Source of the DNA: Leptospira perdikensis | GTDB taxonomy: Bacteria > Spirochaetota > Leptospiria > Leptospirales > Leptospiraceae | Assembly (NCBI RefSeq): GCF_004769575.1 | Contig: NZ_RQGA01000014.1 | Location: 310,001 to 374,000 of the forward strand | Direction of reading: 5' to 3' | Length of the DNA stretch: 64,000 nt | In this document: positions 27,667 through 37,474 of the stretch, in pieces | Position numbering within the stretch: the first letter of the stretch is position 1 | Layout: each line of letters starts with the position of its first letter | Notes under the pieces: generated by a model | What the model saw: the letters and a program-made list of their open reading frames with translations, nothing else | Database searches by the model: none | Told to the model about the DNA's origin: nothing | Made by a program: the position numbers and the translations under genes

Positions 27667-29133
27667 ATGACAACATCACTTCCTAGAAATCCTTCCGTTG
27701 TGGTGATCGGTGCCGGTATGACTGGTATCCTACTTGCGATCGAATTAGAAAAAGCAGGGGTCACTGACGTTACCATACTCGAGAAAAAAAATGACTTAGG
27801 GGGGACATGGCGAGAAAACACCTACCCTGGAGTTGCCTGCGACATTCCGGCTCATATGTACACGTATAGTTTTGAGCCAAACCCGGAATGGAGTCACAGA
27901 TTTGCTCATGGAGATGAAATCCAAGCTTACTTTAAACGTGTTAGTGATACTTACAAAGTAACTCCCAAAATTCATTTTAATGAAGCGGTAACAGATGCAT
28001 CATATAACGATGGAAAGTGGACAACAAAAACGAACCAAGGGAAAACCTATGTTTCCGATTTTCTGATTTCAGCTACAGGAATTTTGCACCATCCGGCTCG
28101 TCCCAATATCCAAGGTCTCGATTCTTTTCAAGGAAAATGTTTTCATACAGCTGAATGGGATCATTCGGTTGGTTTAGAAGGAAAACGAATTGGAATCATT
28201 GGAACAGGTTCGACTGCCGCACAAGTTATCCCGGAGATGATCAAACTAGGAAAAAAAGTTTCTGTATTCCAAAGAACTCCGCAGTGGATTGTTCAGGTTC
28301 CTGATACCAATTATTCCGAAAAAGAAAAAATACGTTGGAGAAAGGACAAAGCTGTGTTAAAACGTTTTCACAAGTGGTATACCTTTGCCGTAGAACAAAC
28401 TTTTTCGAAAGCGGTAATCGGCAAAAAACTCCCACATATGCTCATGAGTTTTCTCTGCAAAAGAAACTTACGAAATTCGATTAAAGACATCAACCTTCGA
28501 AACAAACTAACACCGAACTACCGCGTTGGCTGTAAACGAGTGATAGTTAACTCTACCTTTTACAAAGCCATTCAAAAACCCAATGCCGATTTAGTGACAG
28601 AAGGAATTGAAAAAATCACAGAAAAAGGTGTTCTTACAAAAGATGGAAAACTTCATGAGTTGGATGTTCTCATCCTAGCTACAGGATTTCATCCATTCAA
28701 CTTTATGAGACCAATGAACCTAACAGGAAAAAATGGTGTATCTATTGAAACTGTTTGGAAAAAGAAAGTACAAGCCTATCGATCATTATTCATTCCCCAC
28801 CTTCCCAACTTTATTCTTATGCTTGGCCCAAATACTCCTATCGGAAATTTTTCGGTCATTGCAATGAGTGAGGTCCAAACTAAGTATGTTTTGAAAATCA
28901 TCCAGGATTGGAGGCGAAAGAAATTTGATGAAATTGAAACCACAGAAGATGCCCTCAAAAAATTTGCGGCTTATTTGAAAGCCGGTATGGGAAATACGGT
29001 TTGGCTCGGTGGTTGCCAAAGTTGGTATTTGGATCCAGATGGTGATCCTGCGATGTGGCCTTATACCTGGAGTCGCTGGGAAAAAGAAATGAAAACTCCT
29101 GATTACAAGGACTTCGCACTAACAACTTTCTAA
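27667..29133 (+). CDS. Flavin-containing monooxygenase, Baeyer-Villiger type
   Basis: 488 residues. The FAD motif GAGMTG is at 15-20, the NADPH motif GTGSTA at about 179-184. Between them, at 154-164, is FQGKCFHTAEW, which fits the Baeyer-Villiger signature FxGxxxHxxxW. GGTWRENTYPGVACDIPAHMY is also typical. Such enzymes insert oxygen next to a ketone carbonyl or oxidise sulphur/nitrogen; the natural substrate is unknown. I chose ATG 27667, with GAGGAAAC upstream; the frame stays open to an ATG at 27553, but that would add an unusual 38-residue extension. A clean terminator follows, so it is monocistronic. Confidence 0.88.
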   Translation: MTTSLPRNPSVVVIGAGMTGILLAIELEKAGVTDVTILEKKNDLGGTWRENTYPGVACDIPAHMYTYSFEPNPEWSHRFAHGDEIQAYFKRVSDTYKVTPKIHFNEAVTDASYNDGKWTTKTNQGKTYVSDFLISATGILHHPARPNIQGLDSFQGKCFHTAEWDHSVGLEGKRIGIIGTGSTAAQVIPEMIKLGKKVSVFQRTPQWIVQVPDTNYSEKEKIRWRKDKAVLKRFHKWYTFAVEQTFSKAVIGKKLPHMLMSFLCKRNLRNSIKDINLRNKLTPNYRVGCKRVIVNSTFYKAIQKPNADLVTEGIEKITEKGVLTKDGKLHELDVLILATGFHPFNFMRPMNLTGKNGVSIETVWKKKVQAYRSLFIPHLPNFILMLGPNTPIGNFSVIAMSEVQTKYVLKIIQDWRRKKFDEIETTEDALKKFAAYLKAGMGNTVWLGGCQSWYLDPDGDPAMWPYTWSRWEKEMKTPDYKDFALTTF

Positions 29134-29165
29134 CTGAAATTTAAAACCAAATACAACAATTTTTG

Positions 29166-29194
29166 CCGGTATTTATTACAAATACCGGTTTTTT
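29166..29194 (+). terminator. Intrinsic terminator of the monooxygenase
   Basis: CCGGTATTT and AAATACCGG form a perfect 9-bp stem with a 5-base loop, followed by six T. Confidence 0.9.
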
Positions 29195-29279
29195 AATTTT
29201 TCAGAATATTCGAATTATCGAAAATAATATTTTTAATTTTGTACGCCTCGCAAATGCAATCAAAATGACAATTTGAAAC

Positions 29280-29358
29280 GATACGCGATCCCGCTCTTCG
29301 TTCCAATCTTTGCTCACGCAAAGGATTTCCACTCCGATCGGTGGCATAGGAACGTATC
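29280..29358. repeat. Palindrome-rich, GC-richer block (REP/MITE-like candidate)
   Basis: The block is bounded by GATACG and CGTATC, contains GTTCC/GGAAC as a second nested pair, and has a central CTTTGC-TCAC-GCAAAG hairpin. It stands out from its AT-rich surroundings. Only one copy is in this window, so the repeat nature is a guess. Confidence 0.3.
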
Positions 29359-29359
29359 T

Positions 29360-30097
29360 TCAATCCAAAATTTGGATTAAAATATTTGGTTTTTTACTAC
29401 CATCTAAAACGGAAACTAAAGTTTCTAAAACTTCTTTGGAAACACCTACACAACCGGAGGTTGGTTTGTCTTCATTCCAAACATGAAGAAAGATCATACT
29501 TCCAAGTCCAGGAAAAGCTGGTTTAGTATTGTGTTCGATCACAACAAATAATTCATAAATATAGGAATCCCAAAGAGGTATAGCCCCTTTCTCTTGATGT
29601 TTGGTCAGTTGGTTGTAACTTCTGGACTTAGGATTGTCATTCCAATGATAGTTTTTTCGAATTTCAGTGTATTCTAAATTTCTAATTTCCTTTTTACCTT
29701 TGCCAAGAACCCGTTGAATAGGAAAAATACCTGTAGGAGTGTGTCCATCCCCTTCTCGTTTCTCAAAACTTAACAGAAGTCCATTTCGGCCCAGACGTAC
29801 GGGTATTTTTTCGAGCACTGCGAGCCATTCCCCGTTATTTAGAGTATAAAAATCTAAACTTCCAGTGGTTTGGCTGGCTCTCGCGGTAACAAAAAGGATC
29901 TGTTCTGCATTCTGAAGAGGAGATTCTAGTGATGGATTTTCTTCACTGCTAAGGGACTCTGAGCCCAAAAATGAGAAAAAGCAAAAAAGAACAATGGCAG
30001 AATTGGTTTTTTGGCGCAGAAATTGCTTGGATTTTAGGGAGAAACCTAGAGAATGGAAGGAGTTTGTTAGGGATTTCGGAGAGTCGATGGATTTCAA
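29360..30097 (-). CDS. YkuD-type L,D-transpeptidase, secreted
   Basis: About 245 residues. The N-terminus has a signal-like segment (KTNSAIVLFCFFSFLGSESL). The YkuD-type catalytic region is at the C-terminus: GDGHTPTGIFPIQ, then GSMIFLHVW and TSGCVGVS, whose Cys is the expected nucleophile. The group is related to COG3786-type proteins. It makes or edits 3-3 cross-links or attaches proteins to peptidoglycan. No ATG is present before the conserved region; TTG 30097 is the best start, only 22 bases after the tRNA-Asn gene. An upstream in-frame ATG exists only inside that tRNA. The start is uncertain. Confidence 0.7.
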   Translation of the reverse strand: MKSIDSPKSLTNSFHSLGFSLKSKQFLRQKTNSAIVLFCFFSFLGSESLSSEENPSLESPLQNAEQILFVTARASQTTGSLDFYTLNNGEWLAVLEKIPVRLGRNGLLLSFEKREGDGHTPTGIFPIQRVLGKGKKEIRNLEYTEIRKNYHWNDNPKSRSYNQLTKHQEKGAIPLWDSYIYELFVVIEHNTKPAFPGLGSMIFLHVWNEDKPTSGCVGVSKEVLETLVSVLDGSKKPNILIQILD

Positions 30098-30118
30098 AAC
30101 TCTGGGACAATTCGACCT

Positions 30119-30192
<74 letters not shown>

Positions 30193-30413
30193 ATCTCGAA
30201 TCTGTGACCATGCTACGTAGGAAGGTCTCTAGGTCAACGAAAAAAAATATTAAGAGCCAACAGAAATTTTGAAAAAATTCTAAAAATTCAGGGGACCTAG
30301 GCTGAAAAAATGGATGTTTCCAACTAAAGACACCTTCATTGTGACATAATCCTCTCCGCTCCTGGTAGGGGAAAAAAATAGAAATTGTATATGTTGTTGT
30401 AGATGGGGTCTGC

Positions 30414-33400
30414 ATGAAAATTGAGAGGCATTTTACCAAAGGGAATAAGGGTCTTTACCCGAATTTAACTTGGGTCCGTAAGGATTCTAAAATTACGAAT
30501 ACTGACGGGTCAGTTGTATTTGAGGCTAACGGAGTGGAAGTTCCGGATTTTTGGTCACAGGTAGCAACGGATATCCTCGCGCAGAAATACTTTCGCCGAA
30601 AGGGAGTTCCCAAATATTTAAAGAAAGTGGCGGAAAAAGGAATTCCTGAATGGTTACAACGTTCGGTTCCTGATGATGAAAAACTTTCCGCTCTCAATCC
30701 TGAAGACAGATTTGTGGGAGAATCAGATTCCAAACAAGTATTCCAACGCCTTGCGGGATGTTGGACCTATTGGGGTTATAAATACGGATATTTTACTGAT
30801 GAAGACAGTGCCCGTGTTTTCTATGAAGAAGTTATTTTTATGCTCGCAAGCCAAATGGCTGCACCCAATTCCCCACAGTGGTTCAATACAGGACTCCACT
30901 GGGCCTATGGAATTGATGGAAAATCACAGGGACATTACTATGTAGATCCTAAGTCTGGGAAACTTGTAAGATCAGCCTCTTCTTACGAACACCCACAACC
31001 CCATGCTTGTTTCATCCAATCTGTGGATGATGACTTAGTCAATGAAGGGGGGATCATGGACCTTTGGGTTCGTGAAGCTCGTCTTTTCAAATACGGTTCA
31101 GGAACAGGAACAAACTTTTCTAACCTACGTGCTGCCAATGAATCTCTTTCTGGTGGTGGAAAAAGTTCTGGGCTCATGTCCTTCCTTAAAATTGGAGATA
31201 GAGCCGCAGGAGCTATCAAATCAGGAGGAACCACTCGTCGTGCAGCGAAGATGGTTTGTCTTGATATGGATCATCCAGACATCGAAGAGTTCATTGATTG
31301 GAAAGTGCAAGAAGAGAAAAAAGTGGCTTCCCTTGTTACAGGATCCATTCTCAACAACCGCCTTCTCAATGATATTATGAGTGCTTGCGCCTCCGCCAAA
31401 CAAACACTTGGTGAAGAAGCATACGACCCGGCTGCCAATTTAGATCTTAAAAAAGCGATCCAAAAAGCAAGAAAAGCATTTGTTCCAGACAACTACATCA
31501 AACGAGTCATTGACCTTTCCAAACAAGGTTACAAAGACCTACTCTTTGAAGAGTTAACCACCGACTGGCAATCAGAAGCTTACAACACAGTTTCAGGACA
31601 AAATTCCAATAACTCCGTTCGAATCACAAACGAGTTTATGGAAGCTGTGGAAAAAGATCTCCCTTTCCATCTTTACAATAGAACCGAAAGAGAAAAAGCA
31701 AAGGCACAAAACAGGGAAGCAAAACCTGCAAAAACACTTCGGGCTCGTGATCTTTGGGAAAGAATTGCGAATGCAGCATGGAACTCTGCAGACCCAGGAA
31801 CACAATACCATAGCACCATTAACGAATGGCATACTTGTCCAGAAGACGGTGCCATCAATGCATCGAACCCATGTTCAGAGTATATGTTCCTCGACAATAC
31901 TGCGTGTAACTTGGCTTCCGCAAACCTTGTTAAATTCTTAAAAGAAGACGGAACTTTTGATGTAGAAGGATACCGCTACTTAAATAAAGTTTGGACCATC
32001 ATTTTAGAAGTATCTGTCCTTATGGCACAGTTCCCTTCCAAAGAAATTGCAGAACTATCTTACAAGTTTAGAACTCTCGGACTCGGATACGCAAACCTTG
32101 GTTCTCTTCTTATGGTCATGGGAATTCCTTATGATTCACAAGAAGCAATGGCTGTGACTGGCGCGATTTCTTCCATCATGCATATGACTTCTTATGCGAC
32201 CTCAGCAGAGATGGCAAAAGAACTCGGACCATTTGCCGGATACGAAAAAAACAAAGACCATATGCTTCGTGTCATTCGTAACCATAGACGTGCAGCTTAT
32301 AACGCACCGAAAGAAGAATACGAAGGTCTTACTATCACTCCAGTAGGAATCAATCCGTCTTTTCTTCCTTCCTACCTTTTGGAAGCAGCAAAAGAAGATT
32401 CTGATAGAGCATTAGAACTTGGTGAATTGTATGGGTACCGTAACGCACAGGTGACTGTGATTGCACCAACAGGAACCATTGGTCTAGTGATGGACTGCGA
32501 TACAACAGGAATTGAACCAGACTTTGCTCTAGTGAAATACAAAAAATTAGCTGGTGGTGGATATTTCAAAATCATCAACCAATCAGTACCAGTAGCACTT
32601 AAAAAACTTGGTTATAGCCAAGCAGAACAAGATGCCATTGTAAACTACTGTAAAGGCCATGCTACTTTTAACGGAGCACCAGGTGTAAACACTGCTCGTT
32701 TGAAAGAAAAAGGTTTTACAGAAGATGTATTGGAAAAACTCGAAAAACAACTTCCATTTGTTTTTGATATCCAATTTGCATTTAACAAATTCACATTAGG
32801 TGAAGATTTCCTTTCTAAAACATTGGGAATTGATCCGGCAGTTTACAACTCAATGGGTTTTAACCTTTTAGAAACATTGGGGTTTTCTGCGGATGAAATT
32901 TCACAATCGAACGATTATGTTTGTGGAACGATGACAATCGAAAACGCTCCTTTTATCAAAGAGAAGGATCTCGCCGTTTTTGATTGTGCAAACAAATGTG
33001 GAAAATACGGAAAACGTTTCTTATCTTATCAATCACATATCCGAATTATGGCTGCGGCACAACCATTCATTTCGGGTGCGATCTCTAAAACGATCAACCT
33101 TCCCGAGGAGGCAACCATCGAGGATGTTAAAAATGCATACCTCATGTCTTGGAAAGTAATGATCAAAGCAAACGCTCTTTACCGTGATGGCTCTAAACTT
33201 TCACAACCACTTAACTCCGTATTCCAGTTGTTAAGCGCTGTGGGTGAAGAAGAGGAAGAACTACAAACTTCTTCTGCTCCTAAAACGGTAACAGAAGTAG
33301 CGGAAAAACTTGTTTATAAATACATTGCGGAAAGAAGAAAACTTCCACACCGCCGTGCAGGTTATACACAAAAAGCAATGGTTGGTGGTCACAAAGTATA

Positions 33401-34031
33401 CCTTCGTACTGGAGAATACGAAGACGGCCAACTAGGTGAAATCTTTATCGATATGCATAAAGAAGGAGCCGCTTTCCGTTCTCTTATGAACGCTTTTGCG
33501 ATCGCAGTTTCTCTTGGTTTACAACATGGAGTTCCATTAGAAGAATTTGTAGAAGCATTCACTTTCTTCAAATTTGAACCAAACGGTATGGTTTCTGGCA
33601 ACCCTCACATTAAGATGTCAACTTCTGTGATCGATTACATCTTTAGAGAACTTGCCATCACCTACCTGGGAAGATACGACTTGGCACAAGTATCTCCCGA
33701 AGATCTAAGAACTGATGAAGTAGGCAGAAAGGCAGAACCGGCGAAGGATCTAGTGGGAAAGCAGGAAAGTAGCGGACTACGTGTTCCGCTACAAGTGGCT
33801 CCCATTTCAATGAAGTCTGTATTGGAAGAAAAACCAGAAGCAGTTGCAATCGCTTCTGGGACACCGCCAACTGCAGCACAATCGGCGGCAGCAACTCTGA
33901 AAATCATTGCAGAAGCAAGAACCAAAGGATATACAGGGGATTCCTGTACAGAATGCGGTTCCTTTCAGATGGTTCGAAATGGGGCTTGTCTCAAGTGTAT
34001 CTCTTGTGGGTCCACAACTGGTTGTTCTTAA
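30414..34031 (+). CDS. nrdJ: Adenosylcobalamin-dependent (class II) ribonucleotide reductase
   Basis: 1205 residues. It reduces ribonucleoside diphosphates or triphosphates to deoxyribonucleotides using a B12-derived radical and needs no second radical-generating subunit. Family landmarks are [46 protein letters not shown] (substrate/active-site Cys region) and NDYVCGTM. The C-terminus has a zinc-ribbon-like tail ([13 protein letters not shown]), common in class II proteins. ATG 30414 has GGGG six bases upstream. No B12 riboswitch consensus was seen upstream. No anaerobic or NrdAB genes are in the window. Confidence 0.95.
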   Translation: MKIERHFTKGNKGLYPNLTWVRKDSKITNTDGSVVFEANGVEVPDFWSQVATDILAQKYFRRKGVPKYLKKVAEKGIPEWLQRSVPDDEKLSALNPEDRFVGESDSKQVFQRLAGCWTYWGYKYGYFTDEDSARVFYEEVIFMLASQMAAPNSPQWFNTGLHWAYGIDGKSQGHYYVDPKSGKLVRSASSYEHPQPHACFIQSVDDDLVNEGGIMDLWVREARLFKYGSGTGTNFSNLRAANESLSGGGKSSGLMSFLKIGDRAAGAIKSGGTTRRAAKMVCLDMDHPDIEEFIDWKVQEEKKVASLVTGSILNNRLLNDIMSACASAKQTLGEEAYDPAANLDLKKAIQKARKAFVPDNYIKRVIDLSKQGYKDLLFEELTTDWQSEAYNTVSGQNSNNSVRITNEFMEAVEKDLPFHLYNRTEREKAKAQNREAKPAKTLRARDLWERIANAAWNSADPGTQYHSTINEWHTCPEDGAINASNPCSEYMFLDNTACNLASANLVKFLKEDGTFDVEGYRYLNKVWTIILEVSVLMAQFPSKEIAELSYKFRTLGLGYANLGSLLMVMGIPYDSQEAMAVTGAISSIMHMTSYATSAEMAKELGPFAGYEKNKDHMLRVIRNHRRAAYNAPKEEYEGLTITPVGINPSFLPSYLLEAAKEDSDRALELGELYGYRNAQVTVIAPTGTIGLVMDCDTTGIEPDFALVKYKKLAGGGYFKIINQSVPVALKKLGYSQAEQDAIVNYCKGHATFNGAPGVNTARLKEKGFTEDVLEKLEKQLPFVFDIQFAFNKFTLGEDFLSKTLGIDPAVYNSMGFNLLETLGFSADEISQSNDYVCGTMTIENAPFIKEKDLAVFDCANKCGKYGKRFLSYQSHIRIMAAAQPFISGAISKTINLPEEATIEDVKNAYLMSWKVMIKANALYRDGSKLSQPLNSVFQLLSAVGEEEEELQTSSAPKTVTEVAEKLVYKYIAERRKLPHRRAGYTQKAMVGGHKVYLRTGEYEDGQLGEIFIDMHKEGAAFRSLMNAFAIAVSLGLQHGVPLEEFVEAFTFFKFEPNGMVSGNPHIKMSTSVIDYIFRELAITYLGRYDLAQVSPEDLRTDEVGRKAEPAKDLVGKQESSGLRVPLQVAPISMKSVLEEKPEAVAIASGTPPTAAQSAAATLKIIAEARTKGYTGDSCTECGSFQMVRNGACLKCISCGSTTGCS

Positions 34032-34056
34032 AAAAACGAACCAACATTTCTAAACT

Positions 34057-34072
34057 CTGATTGTACAATCAG
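34057..34072. other. 16-bp perfect palindrome after nrdJ
   Basis: CTGATTGTACAATCAG is self-complementary and nearly extends further with AAC/GTT outside. It could be part of the nrdJ 3' end structure or a binding site; there is no T-tail. Confidence 0.3.
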
Positions 34073-34091
34073 GGTTCAGTGTTTACGAAAA

Positions 34092-34128
34092 AAAGATCTC
34101 TTGGAATCTTCCTTGAGATCTTTTTTTT
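34092..34128 (+). terminator. Intrinsic terminator of nrdJ
   Basis: AAAGATCTC and GAGATCTTT form the outer stem, GGAA/TTCC pair inside, and a run of T follows. Confidence 0.88.
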
Positions 34129-34361
34129 ATCTCTTCTATCAACTACAGCTAACATTGAATGAAAGATACCTGAGGAATCTAACCCGGTGGTAAGAGAGAT
34201 AAATTTTGAATCATCTCGCGCGATTTTTAGCTAAATGCAACCGTGGAGATGTCAGGAAAAATCTAGAAAGATTTAAAGAAAAGAAACTAATCCCTTAGTT
34301 GTGAAAGTATCACAAAGACAGTTTTGCCAAATATAATCATTTTGATCCAACGAAGTTATAC
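34129..34361. other. Gap between convergent nrdJ and gspN
   Basis: No gene was recognised. It includes a short TGTGA/TCACA hairpin near 34310 close to the gspN stop, without a T-run on the minus strand. I see no clear terminator for the secretion operon. Confidence 0.5.
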
Positions 34362-35324
34362 TTAAGGAACTGGGGCCGGTTCGATAGAAGTATCTTCTGC
34401 TTTGGGAGCACCGCCACCTAACTGATTTAAGTTGGGCAGGTCGACCTTGGGTGCAGAAAAAGTACCACGAATCGGGATACAGGTTTTTCCACCTTCTTGA
34501 GGAAGAAGTGCTACCATTCCAACTAGGTCCTGGCGTTCCTGAGCAAATTTTTCCGTAAGAGTAAAACAAACCTTAAGATCCAATTGTGAATATGAGAAAT
34601 TATCCGATAAACGGACTACACCTTGAAACTGAAATTTAGCAAGCGAAGATTCCAAACTTCCTCGTTCGATTAGCAATTTACCGGAACGAATTTTAAACAG
34701 TACATTCGCCTTACGGATATCAGTTCCTTTCAAACTTCCTAAAAAAGGGATCTCTGCAGATTCTTTAATTTTTCCACCGGATAAGTCGATTTCCCCTTCT
34801 CCGTTCCATTTGGTAATTTTATCATCAAGTGGAGAAAGACGGAGAGGGATGTCTAATGTTTGCACACTCATTGCCCATTCACTCCCTTCAAAATTAAAAT
34901 ACCCAATATTCGCATCACCGTCCAATCTCGACTGCATTAAGCCGAGAAGCGAAATTCCCAAACTAACTTCTTCTGCTTTGATCGAAGTTCCAGAAGGAAA
35001 ACTGGCAATAAAACTATCAAAAGACTTTCTTCCAAACATAGGGAAATGGATTTCTTTGGCATCCATAAAGATACCGGTTTCTTTTCCGGTTTTGATCAGG
35101 ATAGAACGAACAATCTCATTCAATGGGAAAATAAAAAGAGTAAATACTAAAAAAGAAACAACCGCAATGGTTACTAATGTAACAATCTGTTTACGATTTA
35201 CTTTGGAATGTTCTTCATCCCCATCCTCATCAAATAAATCACCATCGTCCTCCAAAAGACTTTCTTGGATTTCTTGGTCTTCATCGGTTAGGAAATCTTC
35301 TTCCAATTCATTTTCTTTTGGCAT
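34362..35324 (-). CDS. gspN: Type II secretion system protein GspN-like
   Basis: 320 residues. A very acidic cytoplasmic N-terminus (about 1-40) precedes one membrane segment (about 46-72, IVTLVTIAVVSFLVFTLFIFPL). The rest is periplasmic and strand-rich, with DAKEIHFPMFGRK and a Pro-rich end. Layout and operon position at the end after GspM match GspN, an accessory pseudopilus-assembly platform protein lacking a well-defined biochemical role. It starts 1 base after the gspM stop. No known catalytic motif is present. Confidence 0.8.
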   Translation of the reverse strand: MPKENELEEDFLTDEDQEIQESLLEDDGDLFDEDGDEEHSKVNRKQIVTLVTIAVVSFLVFTLFIFPLNEIVRSILIKTGKETGIFMDAKEIHFPMFGRKSFDSFIASFPSGTSIKAEEVSLGISLLGLMQSRLDGDANIGYFNFEGSEWAMSVQTLDIPLRLSPLDDKITKWNGEGEIDLSGGKIKESAEIPFLGSLKGTDIRKANVLFKIRSGKLLIERGSLESSLAKFQFQGVVRLSDNFSYSQLDLKVCFTLTEKFAQERQDLVGMVALLPQEGGKTCIPIRGTFSAPKVDLPNLNQLGGGAPKAEDTSIEPAPVP

Positions 35325-35325
35325 A

Positions 35326-35850
35326 TTATTTCCCTTTGGACAAACGACTATAAGATGAAACTTTTAAATTTACATCATAAATTTCTTTTTCAGCAAACGG
35401 CTTACGAAAACTAAGTAAATCTACTTTGGCTTGAATTTGTTTGTTCTTTTCTATATCATAAACAAGTTTGATGATATCTTGTAAAAGTACAGACCGAAAG
35501 GATACATCAATGGTAATTTTATTATAGTCCTTTTGAATGACATTACTTGTATCCTTCATGGTTTGGACTTTGTCTTTGAGATTGTAACGAACCAAAATTT
35601 GATCCAGTTTCGAATACATCACACTCACATCTTCTTCACTTCCACCAGATTGTAATCCACGTAGATAATTGTATTCCCGGATCACTCGGTCAAGTTCCGT
35701 AGCTTGCGATCTGGTTTCAAAAATTTCTTCTGTAAGACTATTTCTTAAATCAGAAAATAAAGTGATGATGGTATAAATTCCAAGTAGGGCTACAAAACTA
35801 ATGAGCCCAGTGACTAAAACTCGTTCTCTATCATTTAAGCGATCAAACAT
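35326..35850 (-). CDS. gspM: Type II secretion system protein GspM-like
   Basis: 174 residues: a short cytoplasmic N-terminus, one membrane segment (about 11-33, VLVTGLISFVALLGIYTIITLF), a coiled coil, and a small periplasmic domain with ITIDVSFRSVLLQDIIKLVYDIE. This is the GspM/PilO-type ferredoxin-like layout. It pairs with GspL in the inner-membrane platform. Its ATG overlaps the gspL stop by one base, which supports coupled translation. Confidence 0.8.
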   Translation of the reverse strand: MFDRLNDRERVLVTGLISFVALLGIYTIITLFSDLRNSLTEEIFETRSQATELDRVIREYNYLRGLQSGGSEEDVSVMYSKLDQILVRYNLKDKVQTMKDTSNVIQKDYNKITIDVSFRSVLLQDIIKLVYDIEKNKQIQAKVDLLSFRKPFAEKEIYDVNLKVSSYSRLSKGK

Positions 35851-37472
35851 TATGGTTCATCCTTAGGAGTCACAACATCCATTTTGATTTTAAAACTGAC
35901 TTTGAATTTGTTTACGCCAGTGATTAGTCTTTTGTTTTGAATTTGTATATTGGTAAATTTTTCAGATTTTTCTAAAGCTGACTGAATAGTTCCAATTTCT
36001 CCAAATTCATTCACTCGACCATAAATTTGGATTTCCTTTTCTTCGAAATTAAACTGATCCAAAATAAAAGGCAAAACTTCAGGGGAAGGAAATTGTTCAG
36101 TGGCTTCATTCAAAACGTCTAAAACACTTTCTTGTGAAAGAAAAAGGCGATAGATTTCCGTTTTTTTTCGTTCTGCTTTTAACTTTTTATTAGCTTCTGC
36201 AAGTGGATCTTCTTCTTCCCCGAGCTCCCCGCCAATTCCATTTTTATATTTCTCAAGTAACACTTGTTTGTTAGCAGCAATTTTACGTTTATCTAAAATA
36301 ATACCTATTAAAAATACTCCAAAGAGGAGCACCAATGATATACTGACAAGGATTAGATGAGGCTTAAAAGCAGATAACTTAAAACGATTCGTGTGAATTC
36401 TTTTTGCAAATCCAGTTTCTAGAAAATTAACTCGATTACGAGATTCAAAATGAGTACCAGTAGCTACTGCCGTAACAAAACTAGGATCATTAATTCCTAA
36501 AAATTCATATCTCCCTGTTTTGATCCCTAACTTTTCTTCCAAATAGGATGTGAGGCCTGGATATAAACTAGCCCCGCCGGACAAAAGGATGAGGTTTGGT
36601 CTTTCTGTTTCAGGAAGAGAGAAAATACTATTTTCTACTTCGTGAATGAGTTGGTCCAGTTTTGCCAAAATGAATTTACGAAGAGTTTTCCACTGAGTCG
36701 CAGTGATATGGAATTTTGAAAGAAAATTCGTTTCTTCTGATTTTTCCATAGTATCAAAAAGGAAACCAACGGGGAGAGATTCCTTAAGAACTCGTGCATC
36801 TTCTAATTCAATTTTGAGTAAGTTTGCAATCTCCAAACTAACATCTTCTCCACCAATATAAATTTGGCGTGTATGTCGGAGTTTTCCTTCAAAGAGAACA
36901 TTTAGAATTGTATACTTACCACCTAAATCTAGTTGTAAGATGGTCTGTTCTGTGATTAGGAGTGGATAGTTTTTGGTCACTAAAGAAGAAAGGGCAAAAG
37001 AATCCAAAGACAAACAAGATAAGGAAAGATCTCCTTTTGCAAATGGTTTTAAGGCCCGAAGTAATTCCGAATGGTGGACATTGAAAGAGATGACTTCCGA
37101 ATTTTCTTTATTGGATCTCCAAGTTTTACCAATGACTTCAAGTTCCTCCATGGGATAGGGAACTAAATTTTCTACCTCAAAAGGTAATACTTCTTGGATG
37201 GCTTTTTCAGAAACCAAAGGAACTGTTAAATCTCGAACAAAAAGATTGTGGATTCCTAAATTGAGAAGGAACCGATTTTCTTCTGGAAAAAAACTTTGAA
37301 TGAAACGGATGATATTGTATTCGAAGGGATCTCCTTCAGATTCGTCGAGTTCGACAACCGGAAGGCTTTCCGTCCGTAGGATTACGACTTTGCCGAGTAC
37401 CTTTTTAAAAAGGACTCCTTTTAGAAATGTCGAACCATAATCGATAGCTAGGTATTGGTCAAATGATAACAT
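35850..37472 (-). CDS. gspL: Type II secretion system protein GspL/PilM-like
   Basis: 540 residues. An actin-like (PilM/FtsA-type) domain fills the first 370 residues: FDQYLAIDYGSTFLKGVLF, then a phosphate-binding LQLDLGGKYT and the LILLSGGASLYPGL motif. A membrane segment follows at about 377-402 (HLILVSISLVLLFGVFLIGII) and a periplasmic ferredoxin-like domain ends the protein. This cytoplasmic half plus membrane segment is the T2SS layout. GspL links the GspE ATPase to GspM. It sits 2 bases after gspK. Confidence 0.88.
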   Translation of the reverse strand: MLSFDQYLAIDYGSTFLKGVLFKKVLGKVVILRTESLPVVELDESEGDPFEYNIIRFIQSFFPEENRFLLNLGIHNLFVRDLTVPLVSEKAIQEVLPFEVENLVPYPMEELEVIGKTWRSNKENSEVISFNVHHSELLRALKPFAKGDLSLSCLSLDSFALSSLVTKNYPLLITEQTILQLDLGGKYTILNVLFEGKLRHTRQIYIGGEDVSLEIANLLKIELEDARVLKESLPVGFLFDTMEKSEETNFLSKFHITATQWKTLRKFILAKLDQLIHEVENSIFSLPETERPNLILLSGGASLYPGLTSYLEEKLGIKTGRYEFLGINDPSFVTAVATGTHFESRNRVNFLETGFAKRIHTNRFKLSAFKPHLILVSISLVLLFGVFLIGIILDKRKIAANKQVLLEKYKNGIGGELGEEEDPLAEANKKLKAERKKTEIYRLFLSQESVLDVLNEATEQFPSPEVLPFILDQFNFEEKEIQIYGRVNEFGEIGTIQSALEKSEKFTNIQIQNKRLITGVNKFKVSFKIKMDVVTPKDEP

Positions 37473-37474
37473 AA

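Noticed and set aside
29360..29378. Inverted repeat AATCCAAA-A-TTTGGATT near the L,D-transpeptidase stop
   Set aside because: It is coding sequence (the last codons of the gene) with a one-base loop and no tail; a coincidence.
30193..30413. Possible cobalamin riboswitch upstream of the class II ribonucleotide reductase
   Set aside because: I looked for the conserved B12 box and surrounding helices and did not find them in this 221-base gap.
34273..34569. Minus-strand frame overlapping the gspN end
   Set aside because: It overlaps gspN in another frame and has no domain; gspN is strongly supported by synteny and layout.
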